NCBI GenBank assembly: GCA_027924585.1
Contig: BSBM01000600.1
Span: 14,505,001-14,569,000, forward strand
Direction of reading: 5' to 3'
DNA: 64,000 nucleotides
Source of the DNA: Larix kaempferi
Lineage: Eukaryota; Streptophyta; Pinopsida; Pinales; Pinaceae
The first letter of the stretch is position 1. Each line of letters opens with the position of its first letter. Under the pieces are notes generated by a model. That model was not told where the DNA came from. It did not search any database and saw only the letters and a list, made by a program, of their open reading frames with translations. A program made the translations under genes and the position numbers. Positions 1 to 10,622 of the stretch are shown piece after piece.

Positions 1-361
1 ATTGTAATTAAAATTTTGTATTTTTTTTTTACATTTTTAACGTACATCAATACCATATAATATTTTAGTGAGTTCTTTGTATGTACTTGTGTAATTATGA
101 AAGTTCTTTAATAAATCTCTCATTAATCGATAACGTGAATGGGATGTTGATTGCACATTTTTTTTCTAAATCCTTAGAAACCAAATTAGAGTTAGATAGA
201 TATCGCAAGAAATTGTTTGAAAATAAAGTTATATAGATATTGAAAGAGATTGTTTGAAAACATATAGAGTGGAAAACACAATTTATTTGAATACACATGA
301 AGAATGCTATCTTCATTAGGTTTCCATGCTCATTAATTTTAAATGTAAATTTACATGCTTC
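1..361. other. AT-rich spacer, no gene seen
   Basis: AT-rich sequence with poly-T stretches. Short open frames exist on both strands, but none has recognisable composition or motifs. I see nothing supportable here. Confidence 0.6.
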
Positions 362-596
362 ATTAGTTAATGGTATCACCATCATCAACATCATTTTCAT
401 CTTCATCATCATCATCATCATCTCTTCACCATCATCATCAGCATCTCTTCACCACCACTATCATCAACATCATCCTCATCCTCATCATCCTCATCCTCAT
501 CCTCATCATCATCATCATCATCATCTCTTGCCGTCGGTGGTATGGCAAGGTCGTCGGATCCAGCATCATCATAATCATCATCATCATCGTCATCAT
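362..596. repeat. (ATC)n microsatellite tract, left of element 1
   Basis: An imperfect ATC/CATC/CTC trinucleotide tract runs up to the first base of the proposed LTR at 597. It is open in several frames, giving His-, Ser- or Ile-rich products on + and Asp/Glu-rich products on minus, as expected for a trinucleotide repeat. I do not treat these as genes. A GAT-oriented array of the same composition lies right of element 1 (7796-8524). Confidence 0.9.
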
Positions 597-1321
597 TGTT
601 AACACCCAAAAAGTGCTCACTAGCTCATTTACCACATTATATGACTCATTTGTCCATTTTCCTACCATATTTCCATTAAAAAATCCCAAAAAACCCATTA
701 AAAAGCCTCCAAAAGGCCTAAAATGCCTCCAAAAGGCCAAAAAAACCCTCAAAATAGCCTAAAAAAGGCTAAAAAACCCCCTTTTCCTCCAAAAATAGCA
801 AAAATCCCCTAAAAAGGGAATAAAAATATAAAATAATGAGGAAAAGGAGGAAAAAACCCTATACAGCTGCCTAAAACCATGTGTTTCCCAAAACCATGGG
901 TCAGCACTCCACCACCAAAAAACTATAAATAGGTGATGGAGATCCCTTATTCCATATCCACAATCACAAGCACCCTTACTCTGCCAAAATCTCTCTCGAA
1001 ACCCTAGTCCACCTTTGAACTAGTTTCACCTTGAGAGCCACCTTTGGCCCATCCCCAACATTGGAGAAGGAGAAGGAGCATTCTTGGAGCTTGGAGCATC
1101 CTCTTGGACACTGCAAAGGGCTTCACCAACCTTGACACTCAAGGTAACATCAATACAAAGACATTCTTTCATTTTGGTGTTTATGCTTCATGCTTGTATT
1201 AGAAATAATTTAATTTTTTGTTTATTGCATAATTAGTTTAATATACTGAACTGCTACTAAGGAGTCCATTCTCCTTAGTAGGTGCTCATTGGCACAAGCT
1301 AGGGGTAAAACCCTAGCTACA
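597..1321 (+). repeat. Candidate 5' LTR of element 1
   Basis: It starts TGTTAACACC directly after the ATC tract and ends GCTACA four bases before a primer-binding site, giving TGT...ACA ends and 725 bp. It has a TATA box at 924-931 followed by a C/A-rich transcribed-looking region. The LTR of elements A and B starts TGTTACACC in its sense direction, which is similar. There is no second copy in the window for confirmation, so the boundaries rest on the ends, the TATA box and the adjacent primer site. Confidence 0.7.
924..931 (+). promoter_or_regulatory. TATA box of element 1 LTR
   Basis: CTATAAATAG (923-932) lies in the LTR about 400 bp before its 3' end. Transcription would start about 25-35 bp downstream, making 597 to about 955 the U3 region. 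Confidence 0.65.
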
Positions 1322-1325
1322 GTTT

Positions 1326-1340
1326 TGGCGACTCCCCTAG
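1326..1340 (+). other. Primer-binding site of element 1
   Basis: TGGCGACTCCCCTAG begins four bases after the LTR end. TGGCGACTCC-type sites are usual for plant Tat-like Ty3/gypsy elements. Element A has the related TGGCAACCATACTGGGGACG at the same four-base distance on its own strand. Confidence 0.7.
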
Positions 1341-1414
1341 TTTTCGAATTTCTGGTTTCCGTTTTTAAATTTTTTCTTTCGGCTGTCCCTTTCGGCCGCT
1401 GCATACCGCGTCTT

Positions 1415-1815
1415 TTTCCTCTGCAGTCGCGTCCCGACCGCGCCTTTCAGGCCTTTACCCGCGATCCGACCGTGGCTCTCAGACTGCTTCCGACGCTCTG
1501 CCGGCGGATTCAAGTCTGTTACCTGCGATTCGACCGTGGCTAATCAGCCTGTTTGCCGCGATCTGACTGCGCCTGTCGGTCTTTTTCCTGCGTCGCGACT
1601 GCGGCTTCCTGCCTCTTTCGCGCGTCCCGACTGCGCCTGTTAGCCATTTTGCCGCGACCCGACTGTGTCTTTTTCCAGTTTTCCTGCGTCCCGACTGCCA
1701 CTGTTGGCCCGATAGCCGCGACCCGACTGTGCCTTTTCCCCTGTTTCCTGCGTCCCGACTGCAACTATTGGCCCGATAGCCGCGACCTGACCGCCGCTGT
1801 TTCATTCAAACCCGC
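1415..1815 (+). repeat. GC-rich ~32-bp tandem repeat in element 1 leader
   Basis: The core CCGACTG or close variants recurs at about 1431, 1463, 1527, 1560, 1592, 1625, 1656, 1687, 1720, 1751 and 1784, a spacing of 31-33 bp. Flanks alternate between CCGCGACCC and CTGCGTCCC types, giving a higher-order unit near 64 bp. It is markedly GC-rich within an AT-rich window and lies just after the primer site. Open frames in both directions look like by-products of the repeat. Confidence 0.85.
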
Positions 1816-2933
1816 GGTCGGCCTGTTCTGACCCGCCACAGACCCGCGGTCTGATTTCTGCTCTTTTTCTGTTTTTGAGCCCAGCCCCTCTTGCTGCAAT
1901 ATTTTCTGCATTTGAACAGCCCTCTGTCCCACCTGCAGCCTACTTCCTTACAGCCTTTCTGCAACATAATTTCTGTTCCTTTTACAGAATCTTTTTAAAA
2001 TTTCAGTATTTTTATTTCAGAAAATTTTGCAAATTAAAAGAATCAATTTCAGCATTTTTGATAGATTGGAAGTTGCCCTCCCTTGTGGCACTTCTGTTTT
2101 TGGGTTCAACACCTCACGAGCACACACTCTGTCACATTAAATCAAGTGAGCCTTAAAAAGTACCTAACTAAACCAACATTCTAACCCCACTTGGGGAACA
2201 CTAAAGAATCATTGTAGTTAGGTAGGATCAGGGGGATAGGCTTCCAATAACACCCCTTGGTCATTTCACTTGAGACATAGTTGTTGTCCAACTAGGGAAC
2301 CAAAATCCCCTAGTACTTTTTGGCACGGTCACGACCAGTTTATCAGAGGGCCTCTCCCTTAGGAGGGTTGAAGTCGGGAGACTGGTTCCGGAGGCCTGAG
2401 TGGAATACCGCACTCCATTCAGTAACCGAAGGGCTACCTTTCGCGGTTCGCGGGATATCCCTGTATAGGGGTATTGCGGTCAACGAACTAAACGGCAGAT
2501 TCACCTTTCTGGACGTGTCATGAACGGGGTATCTTAGTTGCCTTTCTTCTAGGATTGACTACCCGGTATCCCTCCCGGTAGGGGGATATCATAGCCACTT
2601 GGCTTTCCTACTCATATTGTCTGACTTGGATTTCATCACCTTGCAGAGGATATGTTTAGTTAAGTCAGAATACTTTTAGCTAGGTGTTTGCATGCTCCTT
2701 TACCTCCCTTGGTCTAGTGAGTCCACCATTTTTCTTTTCTAGGAAGCCTGCTGCTTTTTGGTATTCTGACCATCTTTGTTGTTACTCCACCTATTGTAGC
2801 ACAGCTGTTGCAGTGGGTGTTTTGAGTTGGTTGTTGGCCTGAGTGCCTTGCTTTTTAGCTCTCCTTCTGCACACTCGGTTGCATTAGGATTTTTGAGCTG
2901 TTTTCATACTCACCTCAACCCACAGAGATTTAG
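1816..2933 (+). other. Untranslated leader of element 1
   Basis: About 1.1 kb between the GC repeat and the gag frame. Short open frames occur but none is convincing. The stretch contains several short palindromic phrases (for example GGTATCCCTCCCGGTAGGGGGATATC near 2569, in two halves of one hairpin). I see no protein similarity. Confidence 0.55.
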
Positions 2934-5054
2934 ACACCATCCGTCACCATTGAGTCCCCGAGACATTCTCGGCGCCTCAGGGGCGAGCCCCCACAGCACG
3001 GTTCTCTCGACACCACTCGTCATAGATTCCGATCATTGTCCGTTGATACCACTCATCACAGATCTAGAGCCTTGTCACTTGACTCCACCCGTCAGCGACG
3101 TAGGTCTCCGTCACCAGATAGTGACGCACCTTACTTTACCTCTGATTCTGACGAAGAGTCTGAGAACCCTATTTATACTGCCCCTACTAGCCCCATGGCT
3201 GGTACGACTTCCACTCCATTTGTCATAGGGACCATTGGTGGCATATCCACCACTACTACACCAGTTACTACACCTGTTTTTGGTATGCCCTCCATGGGGC
3301 AACCATCTACCGTTCCCCTCACGGTACCTATTCCCACAGCAGGAATACCTATCCCCACTACATCAGTGGCTCACACTACCCATGGTGGTGCTGGACCATC
3401 CTCCACTACCTCAGTTCCCCCACTTGGGGGCACCACCCTAAATCTTGTCCCTCCACTTGGGGGCACTGGCCCCAACTTGGTCCATAGCACTACTGTGTCG
3501 CAGCCTTCTTCCAGTTTGCCATTCATGGCTAGCCTCAACCTACCTGACCTGGCCAGATTGACCAACGATCCTATTCGACACGACCCTATGTGGCCTCATA
3601 TGCCTACCAAACTACCCTCTGACATCCCTAAATTCGAGGGTAAGGCCGGTGAGGACCCACAGAACCACATCATGTCTTTCCACCTATGGTGTTCCTCTAA
3701 CTCCATTGTGGATGACTCTGTTCGCCTCCGTCTCTTACAACGCACCTTTACTGGCTCTGCAGCCAAGTGGTATATTGAGCAGCCTCATGGGACCCACGCC
3801 ACCTTTTCTTCCCTGGCCTCGACCTTCCTGCAGTTCTTCCAGTTGCCAGTCCGCTATGACGCGGGCGTTGAGATCCTTCTATCTTGTAGACAAAACACAG
3901 CTACCCATATCACGGACCACATCCATGAGTGGCGTAAACGCCGTAGCTTATGCAAGATTAAACTAGATGACCGTATCTTCCTCGATTGGTTCCTCAAGTC
4001 CCTGCTTCCTGTCATCGCTAAGGATGTAGCTTCAGAAAGACCCCAGTCTGAAGAAGAGGCCATCCTTAAGGCACAGCAGTTCGACCTCATTTACGCCCAG
4101 TCGGGTTACCTTTATACCATTATACCTGACGCCCCTCGCGGCGAGTCCTCCCATCATGATGCGCCGGGGGCATCCCACGCTGCAGATGGTATCATTGGCC
4201 GTGTTTCTTCGCATCCCCAACCATTTTCTATAGCACGTCCTACCCCTGGCCCCGACCTGTCGCGGGCTACTTCACAGTCTGGAGCAACCAACTCATATGC
4301 TCCCATGACACATCACCATTCCCATGGGCCCTCATGTCCACCACAGTGCTTCGGGTATGCGACTCCTGCTTATGCTCCTCCAGTCGCCCCTCAGCCTTAC
4401 TACCATCAGCAGGCTGCCTCAGCTCCTGCGCCTTCCCAAGCCCCACCAGCTTATTATCCGCCCCAGGCAGCCCCTGCGGCACATCCACAACCGGCTCCGC
4501 AGTCCTATCAGCAACCCCCTCAAGTTGCTGCACCTGCTCAGCCTCAACCTGCATATCATCCTCCGCAGCCTGCTCCAGCACCTGCGCAACCTCAAAATCC
4601 ACCTGCTGCCCAAGGGCAAGTTTACGCCCAACATAACCCGCAGCAAAACCAGAATAACCAACGTAACCAGGGCCAACAGAACCGCGGCAAGGGCCGTAAT
4701 CGGGGAAACAACCAACCTGCAGACCAAGCTGGTCAACCGGCTAATCCCCCTGACAATAACAATGCGGCCCCCGCTAATCAAAACCCTGATCGCCCGCCCA
4801 AGCAGGCCAAAAACCCCAATCTGCGAACGAACCACCCTTGTTCTATTTGCGGGGTCTATGGACATTACACCCATGCTTGCCCACACTTGGAGCGAGCTCG
4901 GCAGCTTTGGGTTGACGAGGCCCATCGCCAAGGGCATGCGGCTCCCCAAGCACCGCCCAACCCCCCCCCAACCTCAGCAACCCCCTTTGGTGCTGCAAAA
5001 CCCCTTACCGACCCAAGGCGTGGTGAACACTCAGCCGTTGGCCCCTCAAGCTAA
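2934..5054 (+). CDS. gag: Element 1 Gag polyprotein
   Basis: The frame is open from 2934, after a TAG at 2931. The first in-frame ATG is at 3195, and the true start could be that ATG or a non-ATG or spliced upstream start. The N-terminal part is rich in Arg, Ser and Thr. The capsid-like core (about 3525-4130) contains LPSDIPKFEGKAGEDP, LTGSAAKWY-like and HITDHIHEW strings that match the Gag cores of elements A and B. A Pro/Ala/Gln-rich low-complexity stretch follows (about 4330-4630), then a basic Asn/Gln region, then a canonical CX2CX4HX4C zinc knuckle at 4839-4880 (CSICGVYGHYTHAC). Gag would form the particle and bind RNA. No internal stop is seen. Its frame closes 85 nt after a run of nine C at 4961, where the protease frame takes over. 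Confidence 0.85.
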   Translation, partial: TPSVTIESPRHSRRLRGEPPQHGSLDTTRHRFRSLSVDTTHHRSRALSLDSTRQRRRSPSPDSDAPYFTSDSDEESENPIYTAPTSPMAGTTSTPFVIGTIGGISTTTTPVTTPVFGMPSMGQPSTVPLTVPIPTAGIPIPTTSVAHTTHGGAGPSSTTSVPPLGGTTLNLVPPLGGTGPNLVHSTTVSQPSSSLPFMASLNLPDLARLTNDPIRHDPMWPHMPTKLPSDIPKFEGKAGEDPQNHIMSFHLWCSSNSIVDDSVRLRLLQRTFTGSAAKWYIEQPHGTHATFSSLASTFLQFFQLPVRYDAGVEILLSCRQNTATHITDHIHEWRKRRSLCKIKLDDRIFLDWFLKSLLPVIAKDVASERPQSEEEAILKAQQFDLIYAQSGYLYTIIPDAPRGESSHHDAPGASHAADGIIGRVSSHPQPFSIARPTPGPDLSRATSQSGATNSYAPMTHHHSHGPSCPPQCFGYATPAYAPPVAPQPYYHQQAASAPAPSQAPPAYYPPQAAPAAHPQPAPQSYQQPPQVAAPAQPQPAYHPPQPAPAPAQPQNPPAAQGQVYAQHNPQQNQNNQRNQGQQNRGKGRNRGNNQPADQAGQPANPPDNNNAAPANQNPDRPPKQAKNPNLRTNHPCSICGVYGHYTHACPHLERARQLWVDEAHRQGHAAPQAPPNPPPTSATPFGAAKPLTDPRRGEHSAVGPSS
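4961..4969 (+). other. C9 run at the gag/pro frame switch
   Basis: Nine consecutive C lie where the gag frame hands over to the protease frame, which is +1 relative to gag. In elements A and B the corresponding gag and pro segments share one frame. The switch is therefore more likely a length change in this homopolymer than an established programmed frameshift. Confidence 0.5.
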
Positions 5055-7524
5055 CGTGCAACCCCAACAACAACAGATCACCTACGCTGCCCCTGATCAA
5101 CCCATGTTTGACTCAGGTACCCACCACTTACTGATGATGTCATCCGCTGACGTCAACCTCCAGACCCGTCGGAACCAATATGGCTCCACCTCTGAAGCCA
5201 CTCCCACGGATAAAACTACTAACGCCCACCCCACCGATCAGGCGTTACGCATACCTCCGCCTCCCACAGACGGCGCTGCGAAAGCACCTCGTTTCCCACT
5301 GCGCCGAATCAATAATAACCCTAATGCACGTGCTGCGTCAAACTACAACATTGTAGACGACCTAGCCCAATCTCCCGCAGCCATGTCTGCGTTAGAAGTC
5401 TTGAAGAACTGCCCTGCCCAGCGCAAGACTTTACTTTCCGCCATCGGGGGGATTGACCCAACTGATTCACATTTGATGGCGTTTGACTTAGACCAGTCTG
5501 AACCACGCCTACCTTCCAGCTTAGCCTTCCAAGTTACAGTCTCCGTTAGGAATCTTGTTATCCATCGGTGCATCATTGATGAGGGTGCTTCCACATGCGT
5601 TATGTCTACATTTGTATGGCAGAAACTAGGATCCCCTCCTCTCCAGCAGTCCACCACTGCGTTACGTGCCTATGACGGTCGTTCGGCCCAGCCCCAAGGC
5701 CTCCTGCCCAACGTTCCTGTCCAGTTAGGTGGTAAAACAGTTCTTATTGACATAGAGGTAATCAATGCCCAATTGGATTACAACCTTCTACTTGGCCGCA
5801 GCTACATGTATGCCATGCGGGCGGTTGCCTCTTCTGTCTTTCGCACCATGATGTTCCCCCATGAAGGACGCGTGGTTAAGATTGACCAGCTCACCTACTA
5901 TGATCCCAGTGCTCCCGCGGCACCGGAAAATGTTCTCCCCATGGTTGAACAACCTGTTTCTCCTGCCTCCACCTCGTTCGTTTCCTCTACGGGGCCTGGA
6001 GTCTACTCAGACGCGCCGATGACCTCCACCTTTCAATCCATTCCTCCGCCATCATCTACGCCCGAAATGTCTGACTTATGTACCTTGTCCCATGACATCC
6101 TACCACCTAACAATCAGCCATCTTTGTTGCCTAAACCACCCTTGGTACCTAGTCACATTGGTGTTACACCGATCCATACGATCCCCTTCCTAGTTCCTCC
6201 AGCAGGAGTAGTAAGCGCCCCGGTCATGGCTACCCTTAGCCTCCCTGGGTTAACCTTGGGATTACCTGTATGGTACCTTTCGCCTCCCGTTCGCCCGCCG
6301 ACACCTGATGTCGTCCTCCAGCCGGTGCAACCCATGGCTACTACCACCCACCCACCTCCCGGGGTCTCTACCCCTTCGTCCTCCACGACACCTCCTCCCC
6401 CTCTTCAACCCACTGGGGGCAGAGGTCCACAACCTTACACTGCTGTCCCACCTCCCAAGACAGTCAAGAACCCTCCAGTGTTTCGTGCTCCTCCCAAATG
6501 CTCGCTGTGTGACGAGTTGGGCCATGCGACCCACCAATGCCCACAGTTACCCGCATTACAGAAGCACATGCAAATGCTCGATGATGACCCCAACGTCCCA
6601 ACTGTCGAATTAAACCCCACTCCTAAGCCTAAAGATAAGTCCCTACGTACCAACCACTCATGCGCCATCTGCGGTATTTACGGGCACTATTCACATCATT
6701 GTCCTGATCTCCCGGATTACAGAGCCGCTCTTTATGAGATGAACAATCTGGACCTTGAGACGGCACCACCTACCGTTGAAGAGATCTACCCCCCAGACTC
6801 TTCACCTTCCGGAGAGGTTAATACCATCTACATGATCTCTTCAACCACTACTTCCACTACCTCGTCAACCGATTTGACGACAAAGACTTTCCGTACTGAT
6901 GAGGAGATTCTTGAGGCCCTAACTGCCCCGGATTATCCTTGGGATGATATGCACCACCGTTCCTATTTCATCCCAGAAGCGTCTTCCTCTAGCACCGCTA
7001 CCCAATACGCGGTCGAATCCAAAGACTTCCTCCCCACCAAGGTTGACTGGTTCAAGGACCCTATTCCTGCTCCTGATGCCTTCGAGGAGGGCAACATGGC
7101 CAACATCTCACCTGTCATCCAAGTCGATATTGATGCTCCAGGTCGTGCCCCTGAACTCATTACTTTAGGAGCATTCTGCAGTAAACAAGAGATTGAGGAC
7201 TACACACACCTTTTCAGAGAATTCCGTGATGTCTTTGTCTGGTCCTCTACCGAAATGCCCGGTCTTGACCCTGCCATTATAGAGCACCACATTGACACAT
7301 GGCCTGATGTACCCCTCGTTCGTCAGAAACAACATCACCTTGACACCTCTGAGTCAAGGAGCATAATAGATTCCCTCGACCCTGGGATAGGGGGCATGAT
7401 CAATCATTTTGAACCTTCCCCATCACATCTATCTCAGCACATCGATGAACCCATTGTTCAAACCAATACATATGTGATCCAAAATCACAAACCCCATGCA
7501 CATAGCATGGGGGCAGGTCATTAA
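4970..7524 (+). pseudogene. pol: Element 1 protease - extra zinc knuckles - truncated RT
   Basis: The frame is open from 4324 in this register, but only sequence after about 4970 looks coding. A retropepsin follows: active-site string DEGAS with CVMST after it near 5578-5608, and the second conserved strand LDYNLLLGRS near 5773-5803. A long Pro/Ser/Thr-rich linker follows. Two CCHC knuckles then appear between protease and RT: CSLCDELGHATHQC (6499-6540) and CAICGIYGHYSHHC (6661-6702). The RT entry segment FREFRDVFVW...EMPGLDPAI sits near 7216-7275 and matches A and B up to 7335. The remaining 63 codons match nothing in A or B and are probably read-through into foreign DNA. The RT catalytic core is absent, so this copy cannot be autonomous. 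Confidence 0.8.
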
Positions 7525-7795
7525 CCCTGCTCACTTTTTCACACTTGTGATCTCATCATCATTGACGTTGTCGTCGTCATCACCACCACCATCATATATG
7601 GTTACTATTTATAATGGTTATGAGTTATGGTTAATGGTTATAAAGGTTAAGGCCAAAATGGTTACATGATATAATCATGAGGTTTTAATATTTAATATTT
7701 ATAGAGGTTGGAGATTAGAAGGATTAATGACTATATATAGTGGTTAAAAGGGTTAGTTAAGAGTTATAATGGTAAATATTTACATGATTTAGGTT
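7525..7795. repeat. AT-rich low-complexity with TGGTTA/GGTTAT words
   Basis: After a short ATC-oriented patch (7548-7598) comes sequence dominated by GGTTA/ATGGTTA words and AT tracts. There is no gene. Confidence 0.6.
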
Positions 7796-8524
7796 GGGGA
7801 TGGTGACGACGTTGACGACGATGTGATGATGATGACGATGATGAAAATGATGAAAATGGTGTTGTTTATGATGATGACGTTGATTAATGACAACGACGAT
7901 GTTAATGATGATGATGACGTTGATGACGATTAATGACGACGACAACGTTAATCATGATGCTTATGATGATGATGATGATGATGATGGTGATGACGTTGAT
8001 GTTGTTGTTTATGATGAATAGTGATGATGACGATTATGATGGGGATGGTGATGATGAGGATGATCAGGACCATGATGATGATGAAAATGAATACGGTGAT
8101 GATGGTTATGATGATGATGATGATGACGATAGTGATCAAGATGGTGATGATGATGATGATGACAATGATCATATGTATGACGATTATGATGGTTGTGATG
8201 ACAAGGATGATGACCATGATGATGACACTTATGATGACGATGATGTTCTTGATGTTGATGACAATGAATATCATGATGATGATGACGATGTTGTTTTTTA
8301 TGATGATTAGTGATGGCATCGACGTTGATGATGATGACGACGATGACAATGGTGTTTTTTATGATGATGATGACATTAATGATGATGCTTACGATGACAA
8401 TGATGTTCTTGATGATGATGCTAATGATGATGACAATGATTATCATGATGATGACAATGATGATGATGATCGGGATGGTGGTGATGGTGATGATGATGAT
8501 GATCATCAACATTGATTTCATCAG
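7796..8524. repeat. (GAT)n-rich array, ~730 bp
   Basis: A long imperfect array of GAT/GAC/AAT triplets, purine-rich on + and reading Asp-rich, Met-rich or His/Ile-rich in all frames. It contains internal near-duplications (for example 8285-8345 against 8355-8420). It is the reverse-complement sense of the tract at 362-596. I do not call the Asp-rich ORFs genes. Confidence 0.9.
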
Positions 8525-8608
8525 CGTCATCATCACTTACATCGTCATTAATTTTTTTTTATCGATTTTTTAAATAAAATCTTATTTTAATTTTTAATTT
8601 TAATTTTT

Positions 8609-8611
<3 letters not shown>
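8525..8611. other. AT-rich spacer
   Basis: Poly-T and TTTTAA-rich sequence with nothing recognisable. Confidence 0.5.

Positions 8612-8680
<69 letters not shown>
8612..8680. repeat. (TA)n(GA)n microsatellite
   Basis: About 20 TA units (8612-8651) run into about 15 AG units (up to 8680). It is the left, inverted counterpart of the (CT)n(AT)n tract at 8977-9088. Confidence 0.95.
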
Positions 8681-9222
<542 letters not shown>

Positions 9223-9246
9223 CTCACCTTTCAAACTCCCGCCCGT
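9223..9246. repeat. Right arm of inverted repeat with 8956-8975
   Basis: CTCACCTTTCAAACTCCCG is the near-perfect reverse complement of the 20 bases at 8956-8975, which end at the start of the CT tract. The two arms enclose the microsatellite block. Confidence 0.75.
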
Positions 9247-9880
9247 GCACCCCATGTCGAGTCCCTGAGCGAGTTGCGTTGTACTGAGCAGAGCATCCCC
9301 TCACAGAGCATGCTGGATAGAGACTGAGCAAACAACCCAGCAAGCAAGCAATGGCGATTTGGGCTCACAGATTCTGAGCAGAGTTGCACCGTTGATTTGC
9401 TGAGTGAGCCATGAGCATATCGTCTCGGTCGGAGAAGCGATTTGGGCTTGTGGATACTGAGAATAGCAGAGTTGGATTGCGGTCATGTAGGGGACAAGGA
9501 GGCGGAGCAAAGAAACTCTGAGAGGAGCCAATGCCTCCCAAATATGTGAGTACCAAGCCCTAAATAGTTTCCCATTAAGCTTGAATTGTGGATTAATGAG
9601 TATGAATGCAGTGAATTTTGGATTAATGAGTCTTAATGAGCTTTAATTTTGGATTAATGAGTTTTCTCCTTAGTTTACCACTAAGAAGAAGCAATGAAGC
9701 CCTCTCTGAATCTATTCTCGAGTAGAATTCATTCTCCTTATAAAACCCAAGTAATAACTTGACTGCATATTCCTTTTCCTTTTCCAGGCTTACTAAAAGG
9801 CTTATGTAGGGACCGGTCTCGGTGTAGGTTCTCTTAGGTCGACCCATTGTAAATAGGGATTCCCTCTATCACTTTGCTTG
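9247..9880. other. Spacer with duplicated TTTGGATTAATGAG phrase
   Basis: The phrase TTTTGGATTAATGAG recurs near 9614 and 9648. On + a short ATG frame (9530) meets a GTGAGT donor after five codons. On minus an open frame (9847-9623) could be the out-of-frame continuation of the decayed ORF at 9880-10620. None is convincing. Confidence 0.4.
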
Positions 9881-10622
9881 TTCTCTTTTGCATATTGCGA
9901 AGCAAGTCAATTCTTTAGGGGAAAACTTGTCATCGCTTCAAGAAAAAATTTAGCCTCGAAATAGCTAGCATACAATACCATTGAAGAAACTTCTAAGGTA
10001 TTAACTGCATAAGGAATGAGGTGATATATTTTACAAAACTTATTGTCTAGCTCTCTTGTGTCCATAAAAACCTTTTCTTGCTTTGTTTTAGTATGGATTT
10101 ATGGATCTTGCGTTTCTGTAGCAACCTTTTCTTTCTCTATTTCAGTATCGATTTCTGGACCTTGCATTTCCGCAACAACCTTTTCTTACTTTGTTTCAGT
10201 GTGGATTTTTGGATCTTGTGTTTCCACATCATGCATTTCCACAACATATTTATATTCTCGTCTTTCCACATCAGGGATTCCCATAAAATCCTCCCAAAGC
10301 ACTCTGAGCTTCTTTTGTTTTAGGGCATCCTTTACTAGGAGCTAAATTACTCCATGATGAGCAAGGCTCGTCAATTTGCATATATGCATATATCCCTCCT
10401 TATCTATTTGAGTCAAGATCTTGGACAATTAATTTTTTTCTAGATACATTGAGTATACAAGGTTGCAATCTTCATTTTCATATTTCTCTAGTTTCATAGA
10501 AGGATTTATAGGAACATCATTTGAGTAAAAAATCCTCTAAGGAGGACCTAGCCCCTTTGGGATGTAATTAGTTTTGAGTTGTATCACCTTTGAACGCAAA
10601 TATTTTTTGAAAAATTTCCTCA
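9880..10622 (-). pseudogene. Decayed unrecognised ORF with 18-residue repeat
   Basis: Reading minus from an ATG near 10622, one frame can be followed for about 240 codons with only a few stops. The opening includes LKTNYIPKGLGPP, the middle LLVKDALKQKK and VLWEDFMGIPDVE, and a later segment FEAKFFLEAMTSFPLKN. It contains about three units of an 18-residue repeat (54-bp period: cores at 10103, 10157 and 10211 on +) of the type ETQDPKIHTETK.EKVVA. I do not recognise it. The IPKGL...P-type phrase resembles linkers in plant retroelement polyproteins, so it may be a retroelement fragment. It starts only about 40 bp from the outer end of element A, so A may have inserted into it. Confidence 0.5.

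Larger units (their letters stand above)
597..7335 (+). mobile_element. Element 1: 3'-truncated Tat-like Ty3/gypsy retrotransposon
   Basis: In order this holds a candidate 5' LTR (597-1321), a primer-binding site (1326-1340), a 1.6-kb leader with a GC-rich tandem repeat, a gag frame, a retropepsin frame with the active-site string DEGAS, a spacer with extra zinc knuckles, and the N-terminal edge of RT. Homology to elements A and B ends near 7335, at VRQKQ. No RT core, integrase, polypurine tract or 3' LTR follows, so the 3' half is missing. Gag and protease are clearly related to those of A and B, so they belong to one broad family. I infer the Tat lineage from the primer-site type, the long leader and the relation to A and B. 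Confidence 0.82.

Noticed and set aside
1289-1831. Open frames on both strands in the GC-rich leader of element 1
   Set aside because: They track the 32-bp repeat and overlap the primer site. No conservation to A or B.
7336-7524. Continuation of Pol in element 1
   Set aside because: The frame stays open but the sequence does not match RT in A or B after VRQKQ. It is treated as chance read-through after a truncation.
7933-8515. Long Asp-rich, Met-rich and His/Ile-rich open frames on both strands
   Set aside because: All are translations of the (GAT)n array, open in several frames at once, with no start context or non-repeat sequence.
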